This document shows, in pieces, positions 1 through 7,994 of a stretch of DNA of 36,276 nt (within the stretch, counting starts at the first letter, position 1; each line of letters begins with the position of its first letter). A program made the position numbers and the translations under genes. The notes beneath the pieces were generated by a model. That model saw only the letters and a list, made by a program, of their open reading frames with translations, was not told the DNA's origin and did no database searches. The DNA is from an uncultured Oligoflexia bacterium (GTDB lineage Bacteria > Bdellovibrionota > Bacteriovoracia > Bacteriovoracales > Bacteriovoracaceae): positions 1 to 36,276 of the forward strand of contig CATLVU010000014.1 in NCBI GenBank assembly GCA_950061135.1, given 5' to 3'.

Positions 1-348
1 AATCTCTAAATTAATATTTATCCCATTGTAAAAAATTTCTCCTATGATTCTTCCATACTTTCCCCTACCTTGATATTTTACATAGACTTTTTTATGTAAA
101 ATTTTTGAGCTTAAAAATTCTTTAGATTTTATTCCAATAGGCCACCCATCTAATGATAATTGGTCTTTCTCTGGGGCATCTATTCCTAATAATCTAATTT
201 TCTTACCTGAAACAATAACAGTGTCTCCATCTAAAACTTTTTCACAAACTCCAGTAAAACTACGAGTATGATTTTCTAGATACTTAAAGCAAACCATCCC
301 TATAAAGATGAACATAAAACAGTATTTTACTTTTAACTTAGTCTTCAT
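1..348 (-). CDS. Thermonuclease-like (SNase domain) protein, C-terminus cut by window edge
   Basis: The first 116 codons are visible on the minus strand from an ATG at 348; the gene runs off the left edge. Residues 8-24 form a hydrophobic signal or membrane anchor. An SNase fold follows: VLDGDTV (D40, D42), IRLLGIDAPE (R52, D57, E60) and KYGR (R100). These line up with the Ca-binding Asp21/Asp40 and catalytic Arg35/Glu43/Arg87 of staphylococcal nuclease, so the visible part keeps the whole active site. It is probably a secreted or membrane-tethered Ca-dependent nuclease. It is divergent from the tgt gene with a 44-base gap. No clear ribosome binding site precedes the ATG, and a promoter-like TATAAC sits only 3 bases upstream, so the start could be a later ATG (codon 12 or 18). 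The family call is firm; the substrate is unknown. Confidence 0.85.
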   Translation of the reverse strand, partial: MKTKLKVKYCFMFIFIGMVCFKYLENHTRSFTGVCEKVLDGDTVIVSGKKIRLLGIDAPEKDQLSLDGWPIGIKSKEFLSSKILHKKVYVKYQGRGKYGRIIGEIFYNGININLEI

Positions 349-392
349 TGAGTTATACAGTGCAACTAAATAAACTAACAAAGAAACTCTAA

Positions 393-1523
393 ATGACTAA
401 AATTACAGAAGAAATAAAAAAGAATTTCACTTTTGAGCTTGTTCATAAGGACAAAAATTCTAACGCGCGAGCAGGTATTATACATACTCCTCACGGTGAT
501 ATCCCAACACCTATTTTTATGCCCGTTGGAACTCATGGTGCAATTAAGGCCTTACAACCTAAAGAATTAATCGATTTAGATATCCCTATTATTCTATCAA
601 ATACCTATCACCTCCACCTTACTCCAGGTAGTGAGCTCATTAAAAAGGCTAAAGGCTTACATAATTTCATGCAATGGCCTAGGCCGATTTTAACTGATTC
701 AGGAGGCTTTCAAGTATTTTCTCTTCAAGGAAACAGCATCACCGAAGAAGGCTCTAAGTTTAAAGGCCCAAAAGGTAAAGACATTCTTCTAACACCAGAA
801 ACAAGTATTCAAATTCAACAAAACTTAGGCTCTGATATTATGATGGCCTTTGATGAGTGTATTCCCTACCCTGCAGATAAAAAATACGTCAAAAATAGTA
901 TTGATAGAACCCATAGATGGCTTGATCGCTGTATTGAAACTTGGGATAATCCGAAACAAGCACTTTTTGGAATTATTCAAGGTTCAACTTATGATGAATT
1001 TAGAGATGAGTGCCTCGAAGAATTAGTTAAAAGAGATCTTCCCGGTTATGCAATTGGCGGTGTTAGCGTTGGAGAAGGCCCAGAACTTATGAGAAAAATC
1101 GTCTCTTATACAGGGCCCAAAATGCCTGCTGATAAACCAAGATATGTGATGGGTGTTGGTATGCCTGAAGACCTTCTAATGATTTGGGAAAATGGTATTG
1201 ATATGTCTGATTGTATTATCCCAACCAAGTTCGCAAGAGGTGGTACTCTTTTTACTAACCGAGGAAAAATAAGAATTACTCATAAAAATTATCGTCGAGA
1301 TTTTTTTCCTATCGAGCCTAATCTAAACGATTATGTAAATTCTAACTTTACCCGCTCTTATATAAAGCATCTTTTTGACTCTAACGAGATACTAGGGCAA
1401 ATTTTGGCCACGACTCATAATATTTCTTTTTATAACGATCTTGCTAAAAGAGCGAGACAAGCTATTTTAGAAGATCGTTTTTTAGAGTTTAAAAAAGAAT
1501 TTTTAGCTGGTTATAAAAATTAA
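393..1523 (+). CDS. tgt: tRNA-guanine transglycosylase homologue lacking the zinc-binding cysteines
   Basis: Tgt exchanges guanine at tRNA position 34 for preQ1 (bacteria) on the way to queuosine. The 376 residues match the family end to end: MPVGT near residue 45, SNTYHL, LTDSGGFQ with the catalytic Asp102, FDEC, FGIIQG, GYAIGGVSVGE, MGVGMPEDL, and the nucleophile Asp273 in DMSDCIIPTK. The zinc site is not normal. E. coli Tgt has Cys302, Cys304, Cys307 and His333; here the aligned positions are Leu311, Asp313, Asn316 and His342, so all three Cys are gone while the flanking helix (NFTRSYIKHLF) is kept. PTRNAR of the family is also PTKFAR here. The protein is full length with no frameshift. 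It may be a zinc-independent Tgt or a paralogue with altered substrate. It overlaps the convergent gene downstream by 4 bases. Confidence 0.9.
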   Translation: MTKITEEIKKNFTFELVHKDKNSNARAGIIHTPHGDIPTPIFMPVGTHGAIKALQPKELIDLDIPIILSNTYHLHLTPGSELIKKAKGLHNFMQWPRPILTDSGGFQVFSLQGNSITEEGSKFKGPKGKDILLTPETSIQIQQNLGSDIMMAFDECIPYPADKKYVKNSIDRTHRWLDRCIETWDNPKQALFGIIQGSTYDEFRDECLEELVKRDLPGYAIGGVSVGEGPELMRKIVSYTGPKMPADKPRYVMGVGMPEDLLMIWENGIDMSDCIIPTKFARGGTLFTNRGKIRITHKNYRRDFFPIEPNLNDYVNSNFTRSYIKHLFDSNEILGQILATTHNISFYNDLAKRARQAILEDRFLEFKKEFLAGYKN

Positions 1524-2023
1524 TCTTGTACTTTTTTATAAATACATCTTCCCGTATCCGTTGCCTTGTCAAAAAAACCACTTTCAGTACAAGAAGAATA
1601 CAGTAAAGACCACCCTTTATGCATTGTAGAAACAACTAGAGTTCCTTCGTGCTCGTTTATACTATAATCAATGACTGTTTTATAGCGAGACAAAAGCGAA
1701 CCTGAATATCCATCGCCACCAGAAATATAGTTTACATTCTTTAAAGTTAAAAATGCAGTGGTTCCATCATTTCGAGTTCCATAATTTAAATTATCAAATT
1801 TTGATATTTCTTGAGGAGAAGTAAATCTTTGTGCAAAGTCTAAATGATTTATTATTAAGCCTCGTGTGCCTTTTTCTAGGTCAATCATTATATCAGTGCA
1901 CTCGTTATTACCTTTAATTAATTGGTACTCTCCACTTAGCTTTTTCATTGCTTCTGAGACCGCCATTTTGGCATATAAAGATGTCGATAAACTAATTAGT
2001 AAAATTGTAAATAATGTTCTCAT
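1520..2023 (-). CDS. Small secreted protein of unknown function
   Basis: I do not recognise this 167-residue protein. Residues 1-18 are a good signal peptide ending in LYA, so it is probably periplasmic or exported. The mature part has three Cys (residues 42, 145 and 159 approximately), which could form disulfides, and alternating polar and hydrophobic stretches that suggest a small beta-rich fold. A ribosome binding site (AGGAG) lies just upstream of the ATG. Its stop overlaps the end of the convergent tgt gene by 4 bases. The real gene status is supported by the signal peptide, ribosome binding site and lack of overlap with anything better; the function is unknown. Confidence 0.75.
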   Translation of the reverse strand: MRTLFTILLISLSTSLYAKMAVSEAMKKLSGEYQLIKGNNECTDIMIDLEKGTRGLIINHLDFAQRFTSPQEISKFDNLNYGTRNDGTTAFLTLKNVNYISGGDGYSGSLLSRYKTVIDYSINEHEGTLVVSTMHKGWSLLYSSCTESGFFDKATDTGRCIYKKVQD

Positions 2024-2129
2024 AAATTCTCCTATGTTTTTTTGTTGAAGAATTAATAATAGAAAACCTGATTAAATTCAGCTCTAGTACAAATTTACTG
2101 TTCTCAATTTGAGACCGGCAGTGAACATA

Positions 2130-2858
2130 TTACTCATTAAGTTTTTCAGCTAAAAAAGCAGTAAATCTCGCCCAAGATTTCTCGTCAGCTTCTTTACGAT
2201 ACCTTGGTGAGCCAAAAACAGAGAATGCATGTGGGGCACCGCTATAAGTTAACATCTCGTGAGAAACTTTATTATTTTCTAACTCAACAGCTAAGTCAGC
2301 AAACTCTTGCATTGATACTGCTGTATCTGCAGTTCCATGAAAAATAATTATACTTCCATTGACCTTTTTATAATTTTGTCCTTCTGGAGTAGTAAGTCCA
2401 CCATGAAAACTAGCATGTCCTTTTAATGCTTTTCCGGATCTTGCAAATTCCAAGATTGCTGTCCCACCAAAACAATAACCTAAGGATAGAGCATTTTTAG
2501 TATTTAAGTTTTGCTTTTGTGCAGTATCAAAAGCACCGTCCATCAACTCTCTCATAAGTTTTCTATTTTCATAAAGAGAACTAGTCATTTTTTTCTTTTC
2601 ACTTACTTCCGTAGGCCTTACCCCTTTACCATATAAGTCTGCTACGAAAACAGAATAGCCTAGTTTCGCTAACATATTAGAACGTTTTTTTTCATAATCA
2701 GTAATACCATCCCAATCATGAATCATAAAAACAAGAGGGGCCTTATTACCTTTGTTTATAATATATCCCTCATACTCTTTATCGTTAACTTTATATGTAA
2801 TATCCTTTGCTAGGACAGTTAAAGGAAATAAAACACATATTGAAATAAACTTGATCAT
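2130..2858 (-). CDS. Dienelactone hydrolase family protein, exported
   Basis: This is a 242-residue alpha/beta hydrolase of the dienelactone hydrolase type (COG0412). Residues 1-17 form a signal peptide ending in VLA, so it probably acts in the periplasm. The catalytic triad is visible: nucleophile Cys129 in GYCFGG, Asp178 in HGTADT and His210 in GAPHAF. Use of Cys instead of Ser is typical for this family. IHDWDG near residue 47 is the strand preceding the oxyanion region. The substrate is probably a lactone or ester, but it cannot be read from sequence, and most homologues are not part of chloroaromatic degradation. Only 27 bases separate it from the divergent DUF3750 gene, so the two promoters must overlap or lie inside the neighbouring genes. 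Confidence 0.88.
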   Translation of the reverse strand: MIKFISICVLFPLTVLAKDITYKVNDKEYEGYIINKGNKAPLVFMIHDWDGITDYEKKRSNMLAKLGYSVFVADLYGKGVRPTEVSEKKKMTSSLYENRKLMRELMDGAFDTAQKQNLNTKNALSLGYCFGGTAILEFARSGKALKGHASFHGGLTTPEGQNYKKVNGSIIIFHGTADTAVSMQEFADLAVELENNKVSHEMLTYSGAPHAFSVFGSPRYRKEADEKSWARFTAFLAEKLNE

Positions 2859-2885
2859 CTTAAAACTCCTCGATATGGTGGCATT

Positions 2886-3635
2886 ATGAAAATCAAATTA
2901 TGCCCTAATTTTTCTCAGTTATTAAGTTTTTTAACCATGATTATTCTCTTTTCTTGCTCAAGTAAAAGCTGGAGAGACGCATCAAGAGATAGTATTGGAA
3001 TTGCACCAAAAGCGTCAGAGATAAAGGGGCCCATTTTCCAGATATATTACGCAAGGGCCTACTCGTGGCGTGGAATATTTGGAGTCCATCCTTGGTTTGC
3101 ATGGAAATTACCATCTGATGATCAATACACAGTTGCTCAAGTTACAAGTTGGAATATTCGAAGAAATGGAACTGCTGTTAGAGTTGAAAAAGATTTACCT
3201 GATAGAAAGTGGTTTGATCATGAACCAACCCTTCTTTACCAAGTTAAAGGTGAAGAGGCGGTAAAGATTATTGAAAAAGTAAAACTTGAAATCGAAAAAT
3301 ATCCGTTTAAAGACCAGTATAAAGTCTGGCCTGGACCGAACTCGAATACTTTTGTGGCCCATATTATTAGAGAAACAAAAATAATTCCTGTCGAACTCCC
3401 ACCTCATGCCATAGGAAAAGATTATTTTCCTAACGGAACCTATATTTCAAAGACACCATCTCAAACAGGGTTTACGACCTCTTTATTTGGATTATTAGGC
3501 TTTTCACTAGGTCTATATGAAGGACTCGAGCTTAATATTCTAGGTTTACACTTTGGCCTTGATCTATGGACACCTGCGATTAAACTACCACTTGCCGGAA
3601 GAATAGGTTTTCCTGACGCTCCATTTTCAGAGTAA
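2886..3635 (+). CDS. DUF3750 family lipoprotein
   Basis: This 249-residue protein belongs to the DUF3750 family as judged from the characteristic run near residues 50-170: YYARAYSWRG, HPWFAWK, VTSWNIRR, WPGPNSNTFV and LPPHAIGKDY. The N-terminus has a basic start and a hydrophobic stretch ending in a lipobox (LFSC, Cys at about residue 24), so it is probably a lipoprotein. A hydrophobic glycine-rich segment (about residues 195-225) could sit in or on a membrane. The function of DUF3750 is not known. The WPGPNSNTF segment resembles the conserved core of a cysteine-independent hydrolase-like fold, but I would not claim activity. The 3' end overlaps the convergent SET-domain gene by 9 bases. Confidence 0.82.
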   Translation: MKIKLCPNFSQLLSFLTMIILFSCSSKSWRDASRDSIGIAPKASEIKGPIFQIYYARAYSWRGIFGVHPWFAWKLPSDDQYTVAQVTSWNIRRNGTAVRVEKDLPDRKWFDHEPTLLYQVKGEEAVKIIEKVKLEIEKYPFKDQYKVWPGPNSNTFVAHIIRETKIIPVELPPHAIGKDYFPNGTYISKTPSQTGFTTSLFGLLGFSLGLYEGLELNILGLHFGLDLWTPAIKLPLAGRIGFPDAPFSE

Positions 3636-4232
3636 AGAATTCTGAGTTTGTAATTTGTATCTCAGAGGCAATGCTCTTGCTACACTTTGATATTCCTCAA
3701 TGTTTAATTGCCTTATTTGCTTTAGAGTCAGTTCAGGTATAAAGCTCTCAAGTGGCTGAGTAACTAAATTATAATTAAGCAAAGCAGATAAAATATCCTT
3801 ATCCCATTTTTTAATTAATTTTTCAGGCCATGGCCTAATATCTTCTAAAGCATGAGGCGGTGACTTAAAACTGGTATCATGGTGAGTACTAAAAATACGG
3901 TAATCATCTGTTACTTCTTCACCTTTTTTAATATCTCTAATTGCTACTTCGAATCCATAACCTGTTGATAGTGTATTAGCATTATCGTCATGATTCATAT
4001 ACTTTCCAAAGTCCCAACTAATAATTCGATTGCCCATAAAGTCTTCGTAAGAATACTTCTCTACATATTCGAGTAAACTATTATCAATGCTTTCCAATTG
4101 TTTTTCACTCAGAACGATATCAAGGCCGTCTTGAGCAAAAGTAACAGTTCCTTTAGGAATATCTCTCTCAGCTAAAAGCCCATATCCTTTATCATCTGAT
4201 ATCCAAGAAATTCGCACCCAAGGAATTACCAT
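3627..4232 (-). CDS. SET-domain protein (putative protein lysine methyltransferase)
   Basis: This is a compact 201-residue SET-domain protein. The visible elements are the N-terminal KGYGLLAERDIPKG (residues 15-28, the usual SET start), the NHDDNAN motif (residues 80-86, the NHxxxxN SAM-binding element) and GEEVTDDY (residues 104-111, with the catalytic-type Tyr111). Cys residues of a post-SET zinc site are absent. SET proteins transfer methyl from SAM to protein lysines; the bacterial targets are mostly unknown. The start overlaps the upstream 2OG-oxygenase gene by 7 bases, which implies translational coupling and a joint role. Residues 112-201 are a helical tail without a recognised domain. 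It is cytoplasmic, as there is no signal peptide. Confidence 0.85.
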   Translation of the reverse strand: MVIPWVRISWISDDKGYGLLAERDIPKGTVTFAQDGLDIVLSEKQLESIDNSLLEYVEKYSYEDFMGNRIISWDFGKYMNHDDNANTLSTGYGFEVAIRDIKKGEEVTDDYRIFSTHHDTSFKSPPHALEDIRPWPEKLIKKWDKDILSALLNYNLVTQPLESFIPELTLKQIRQLNIEEYQSVARALPLRYKLQTQNSLL

Positions 4233-4810
4233 AGAACCTCATCATCTCTAAACCATGTATTAATCGCGTAACGAGGAGAATGGTTTAACTTCACTTCGTG
4301 AACAATATTACTTGATGGAAATAAAACAAGCTTACCAACCTGTGGCTTAATTATTCGGTACTCTTTTTCCCTGTTTTCGGGTTCATACAGCACAAGCTCT
4401 CCGCCTTTTTCGAGATCATTTAAATAAATCAAACAAGAGACTTGTCGATGTTTTTGTAAATGATTTTGATCCAAATGCTTTTTATAAAAACCTCCATTGT
4501 CATAAAAAGAATATTGAGACTCAAATCGTTTTAAAGAAAGCCTAAAAAAATTTGAGAGTTCTAGCATTAAATCTGTTAGAACAATTTTCAGATATTGATT
4601 CTCTCCCTTCCAATCATCAATCCATGAAAGGTAAGACTTTCTAATATCAAGATTAATATTCTTATCAATAGAGTTTTGTACTTGTGCTGTTCTTAGTTTT
4701 TGATTTTGAATTTCTTGAACTTGACGAGAGCAAAAATCCTTAGAAAGAAAGTTTTCAACTTCAACAATTCCATACTGATCAAACTTTAAAGAACTGAGCC
4801 CTTGGTTCAT
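4226..4810 (-). CDS. 2-oxoglutarate/Fe(II) dioxygenase, prolyl-hydroxylase-like
   Basis: This is a 194-residue non-haem iron dioxygenase of the prolyl 4-hydroxylase superfamily (P4Hc). The iron triad is His112-x-Asp114 (KKHLDQN) and His171 (IVHEV), and Arg180 (PRYAINTWF) is the 2-oxoglutarate carboxylate ligand. QVSCLIYLND and KGGELVLY between them are the typical double-stranded beta-helix strands. It probably hydroxylates a protein side chain, with 2OG and oxygen as co-substrates. It is the upstream member of an overlapping pair with the SET-domain gene, so both may act on the same target protein. There is no signal peptide. The ATG at 4810 is used because sequence upstream of the conserved core fits it and no better start is seen. 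Confidence 0.87.
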   Translation of the reverse strand: MNQGLSSLKFDQYGIVEVENFLSKDFCSRQVQEIQNQKLRTAQVQNSIDKNINLDIRKSYLSWIDDWKGENQYLKIVLTDLMLELSNFFRLSLKRFESQYSFYDNGGFYKKHLDQNHLQKHRQVSCLIYLNDLEKGGELVLYEPENREKEYRIIKPQVGKLVLFPSSNIVHEVKLNHSPRYAINTWFRDDEVLW

Positions 4811-4863
4811 CCATCAAGATTAGAACTAAAGGGCTTTAAAGAATAATCGTTTTATCAATGGAT

Positions 4864-4886
4864 ATAATTAGGTTTTTGCTAATTAT
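4864..4886. terminator. Possible hairpin between the EF-hand gene and the 2OG gene
   Basis: An 8-bp perfect inverted repeat (ATAATTAG / CTAATTAT) has a 7-base loop and covers the stop codon of the minus-strand gene. It is very AT-rich and has no strong T-run, so it may be only a weak terminator. Confidence 0.3.
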
Positions 4887-5706
4887 TTAAGACTGGAACA
4901 CATCCATAGGCCAATCTTTGCTTTTTTAAATTTCTCTCTAATTTGAATAGTCTTTGAGTACTACTTTGAGTGTAAGGATCTTCTAAGTTTGCCGGCCAAT
5001 TAAAATAAACATTATAACGATTCAATTCTGTACTAGTAGGTGCTCTTTTTGTTCCATTATCATTAATAAACCAAATTTTTTCAACATCCGTTTGAGAAAT
5101 GTAAAACATATCTTTTCTTTCAAGCTCGGAATAGACTTCATCTGCTTTAAATAGCATTTCAGTATCTGTACCAAGGATACTTTTTAAAACATTTAATAAA
5201 TTATTGTGATAAGTTTCGTGCTGGACTGGACATTCAAATTGGTAGCTATCAGGGTTATATACTAAATTCATATAATAGCCTAATTCTCTTGTACCTTCTT
5301 TAAGTCCTAAATTTAAGCTCATTGGTATAAAGATGTTTTTTACTTCTGAGCCTATTTTTTCTGATATTGTATCATGAATATCAATTGAGCCATTATTATC
5401 AATATCAAAAAATAAAATATCGGTTTTGCTCCAAAGAGAAAAAACCGAACTTTTTTCATTTAATCTTGGATAAGAAACATCATCCGTTGATCCATAATAT
5501 GAAACATCATGGCAATGGGCATGGGTTGTATCTAATATGCTATCTGGACGAAGCTGATTTACGAAAAAAAATGTTTTTAGGTAATTATTTAAATTATTAT
5601 TGATTTGGCAATTATATCGACTAACACTGTCAATTTTAAGCACTTGTGAAAATGCAAAATTTATAAAGAAACCACCAAAAACAGTGAATAATAACAGGCT
5701 TTTCAT
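4879..5706 (-). CDS. Secreted protein with an EF-hand-like calcium loop
   Basis: This 275-residue protein has a signal peptide (residues 1-20, ending AFS). I do not recognise the overall family. One clear motif is a 12-residue calcium loop at residues 101-112 (D-x-D-x-N-G-S-I-D-x-x-D), preceded by the hydrophobic strand DILFF; this is the EF-hand/dockerin type often seen as a lone loop in secreted proteins. There are several Cys (residues 43, 65 and others) and a His-rich HETYHNN segment near residue 165. AAGGAG precedes the ATG, and a -10-like TATAAT lies at 5745-5750 on the minus strand, giving a leader of about 30 bases. It is probably exported to the periplasm or medium; the function is unknown. 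Confidence 0.75.
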   Translation of the reverse strand: MKSLLLFTVFGGFFINFAFSQVLKIDSVSRYNCQINNNLNNYLKTFFFVNQLRPDSILDTTHAHCHDVSYYGSTDDVSYPRLNEKSSVFSLWSKTDILFFDIDNNGSIDIHDTISEKIGSEVKNIFIPMSLNLGLKEGTRELGYYMNLVYNPDSYQFECPVQHETYHNNLLNVLKSILGTDTEMLFKADEVYSELERKDMFYISQTDVEKIWFINDNGTKRAPTSTELNRYNVYFNWPANLEDPYTQSSTQRLFKLERNLKKQRLAYGCVPVLNN

Positions 5707-5780
5707 TTTTTAAACTCCTTCTTAAAAAATAATATTTTATTCAGATTATAAATTCGAGTACAGTTAAATATTCTTACATC

Positions 5781-7139
5781 TTAAATTACACTCATACTCT
5801 TCCACTTTCCTTGTGTAAAACGATGAGTAAGAATCCCTGTTAAAATGATCATATACAGTATTACAAAAGACCAAGATAGAATTACTGCATCTTTATTATT
5901 CATTAGCAGAAAAGCTGGTAATACCATAATAGGCCAAGGAATAATAAGTGCCATTAAAGAAACAAACTTTGTATCTCCTGCCCCTTTTAATGCAAAAGAG
6001 ATATTCAGATAAATACTATCAAACAAAGTAAAGACACCGATAATTAATAATAACTTAGGCACTAATTTACTAACTTCAGACCAAAGTACTAAATTTTCTT
6101 CATTTTTGAACCAAGACAAATAGAACTCAGGTATAAGCCAAAAACTGATTGCTACAATACTTATATAAATTGCAGATATTTTTACCCCATCCCAAGTATA
6201 AACTTGAGCTAAGTCTGCTCTTTTCTCCCCTAGCTTTTGACCAACTAATGTTAGTACTGCTTGGCCGACGCCCATAGTTGGCAGAACAGAAAGCATCATG
6301 ATTGTAACCGCAATACTAGAGCTTGCTAAAGCTGCTTCGCCATTTGGGAGTCTTCCCATAATAATTAAAAACACTGTAAAAGCAAGGCCCTCTAACGCCC
6401 ATTGAAGTCCACTAGGGATACCAAATTTTAAAAACTGTTTTGTAAGTTGTTTATTAAATTTATAGGAAGTTCTAATCTTAAATCGTTGCTCATATTCATT
6501 TTTAAAAAGTAAAAAGATACCAAAAGCAGCTCCACAATAAGCAGCTAAAGCCGTTGCATAACCTGCACCTTGTATTCCGTACGCTTCAAACCCTAAGTTT
6601 CCAAAAATCAACAAATAATCAAAAAGTACATTCGCCAAAAGTCCTACAAAGTTTATCCAAATAACAACTTTAGTTTTACCAAGCCCTGTAAAAAAACCGC
6701 TTATTGCAGCAACTAAAGCAGTCGGAAGAGCAGAGAAAGCAAGTGAGTTAAAATATGTTGATTCAAGTAGCTGCATTTTTTCAGAATGTCCGACAAAGCG
6801 AAAAAAATCTTCTGATAAAAAATTTAGCCCCAGAAAAAGTATGCCTCCTATCAAGCATACATAAACTGATTGCCAAAAACTCGCCCCTATTTTTTCTTCT
6901 GAGGATGCGCCATAATACTGGGCCACAAAAGTTGTAACATAAGCAGCTGTTTGTTGCAGAAGGGCCATTGGAACCCAAAATACTCCCATAACCGCCATCG
7001 CCGCTCCAAGAGACTCAGTGGAATAGCTACCTAAAAAAATTCGATCAATTGTTAACTGAATATTCCAAAAACTATTTGCTATTATTAATGGCCATGCAAT
7101 ATTTAAAACTATTTTCCAGCGCTCTTTTAAAGTTTTCAT
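5781..7139 (-). CDS. MATE family multidrug/cation antiporter
   Basis: This is a 452-residue integral membrane protein with about 12 hydrophobic helices in two homologous halves, the layout and length of MATE transporters. The N-terminal WPLIIANSFWNIQLTIDRIF and the repeated middle-half features (for example FGIPSGLQWALEG near residue 240) are typical of the NorM/DinF-like group. MATE proteins export organic cations or drugs in exchange for Na+ or H+; neither the substrate nor the coupling ion can be read here. It is divergent from the YjdM gene with a 50-base gap. No neighbouring regulator suggests induction. Confidence 0.9.
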   Translation of the reverse strand: MKTLKERWKIVLNIAWPLIIANSFWNIQLTIDRIFLGSYSTESLGAAMAVMGVFWVPMALLQQTAAYVTTFVAQYYGASSEEKIGASFWQSVYVCLIGGILFLGLNFLSEDFFRFVGHSEKMQLLESTYFNSLAFSALPTALVAAISGFFTGLGKTKVVIWINFVGLLANVLFDYLLIFGNLGFEAYGIQGAGYATALAAYCGAAFGIFLLFKNEYEQRFKIRTSYKFNKQLTKQFLKFGIPSGLQWALEGLAFTVFLIIMGRLPNGEAALASSSIAVTIMMLSVLPTMGVGQAVLTLVGQKLGEKRADLAQVYTWDGVKISAIYISIVAISFWLIPEFYLSWFKNEENLVLWSEVSKLVPKLLLIIGVFTLFDSIYLNISFALKGAGDTKFVSLMALIIPWPIMVLPAFLLMNNKDAVILSWSFVILYMIILTGILTHRFTQGKWKSMSVI

Positions 7140-7140
7140 T

Positions 7141-7171
7141 TTGACTCTCTATTAGATAAAATAGCTAAAAT
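7141..7171 (+). promoter_or_regulatory. Candidate promoter for the yjdM-like gene
   Basis: TTGACT at 7141-7146 and TAAAAT at 7166-7171 form a sigma-70-like pair, but the 19-bp spacer is longer than optimal. A ribosome binding site (AAGGA, 7177-7181) follows 8 bases before the ATG at 7190. Confidence 0.4.
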
Positions 7172-7189
7172 ATCACAAAGGATCTAATT

Positions 7190-7543
7190 ATGTCATCAGA
7201 TGAACAACAATCATGCCCTAAATGCGAATCACCTTATTGCTATCAAGATCGCAATTTATGGATATGTCCAGAATGTGCTTATGAATGGACAGAGTCTGAA
7301 ATTCAAGAGCAGCTTAATGCCTCTAAGATATTAGATTTCAATGGAGTAGAACTGTTTGATGGAGATACCGTTACTGTGATCAAAGACCTTAAAGTTAAGG
7401 GGGCATCAAATCCAATCAAGGTTGGTACAAAAATCAAAAATATAAAACTCAATCCTGACTCTAGTGACGGACATAATATAAATTGCCGCGTTGATGGCTT
7501 CGGACAAATGGGTTTAAAGTCAGAATTTGTTAAAAAAGTCTAA
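7190..7543 (+). CDS. yjdM: YjdM/PhnA family zinc-ribbon protein
   Basis: This 117-residue cytoplasmic protein starts with a zinc ribbon: CPKC (residues 9-12) and CPEC (residues 27-30), followed by YEW. The second half (residues 50-117) is the PhnA C-terminal domain: DFNGVELFDGDTVTVIKDLKVKG and a final SH3-like beta part. The family was called PhnA from its location near the E. coli phosphonate operon, but that protein is not the phosphonoacetate hydrolase and its role is unclear. The length matches the family. There are no phosphonate genes nearby. It is notable that this protein keeps all four zinc Cys, while Tgt and CobB in the same window have lost theirs. Confidence 0.93.
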   Translation: MSSDEQQSCPKCESPYCYQDRNLWICPECAYEWTESEIQEQLNASKILDFNGVELFDGDTVTVIKDLKVKGASNPIKVGTKIKNIKLNPDSSDGHNINCRVDGFGQMGLKSEFVKKV

Positions 7544-7643
7544 TTAACTAGACGCACTGAATTGTTTACACCTATTTAACTAAGTCATTTTATTAAATAC
7601 ATTCTCATGATACATAGCGCAAAAAAAATAACAGGAGTGTATT

Positions 7644-7985
7644 ATGAAGGTATTGTTAATTCTAGCGATTGGTATTCTAACTAATTTAAATAATGTTTAT
7701 GCGACAAACGTTGCTGCAGGTGTGGCCATTTACCCAACTGTTGAGGAAGTTGGCCAGGGAGCTGCTGATGTATATTGGTACAATGTTATATCTGGTGTCT
7801 CAACAACAACTACAACAACTTTCAATCCAACTTCAGGATTAATTCTCATTTTAGAAAATGGTGAAAGCAGTCTCAATATGGCGGCAACTGAAGTCCAAGA
7901 CGCACTTGATAAAGAAGAATTAGGACTAGAGCTAAATGAATTAGATATGGCAATTTTAAATAAATTAGACGAATTAAATTTATAG
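7644..7985 (+). CDS. Small secreted protein, copy 1 of a tandem trio
   Basis: This 113-residue protein has a signal peptide (about residues 1-20, ending VYA). The mature part is variable up to about residue 50, then shares a block with the next two genes: a Thr/Ser-rich run (STTTTTTFNPTSG), a hydrophobic strand (LILILENGE) and an acidic leucine-rich C-terminus (EELGLELNELDMAILNKLDE). AGGAG lies just before the ATG. The three genes are 9 bases apart, so they form one transcript. I know no family for it. The C-terminal helix is amphipathic and acidic, which would suit a docking or export signal, but that is inference. Confidence 0.72.
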   Translation: MKVLLILAIGILTNLNNVYATNVAAGVAIYPTVEEVGQGAADVYWYNVISGVSTTTTTTFNPTSGLILILENGESSLNMAATEVQDALDKEELGLELNELDMAILNKLDELNL

Positions 7986-7994
7986 GAGAGCAAA

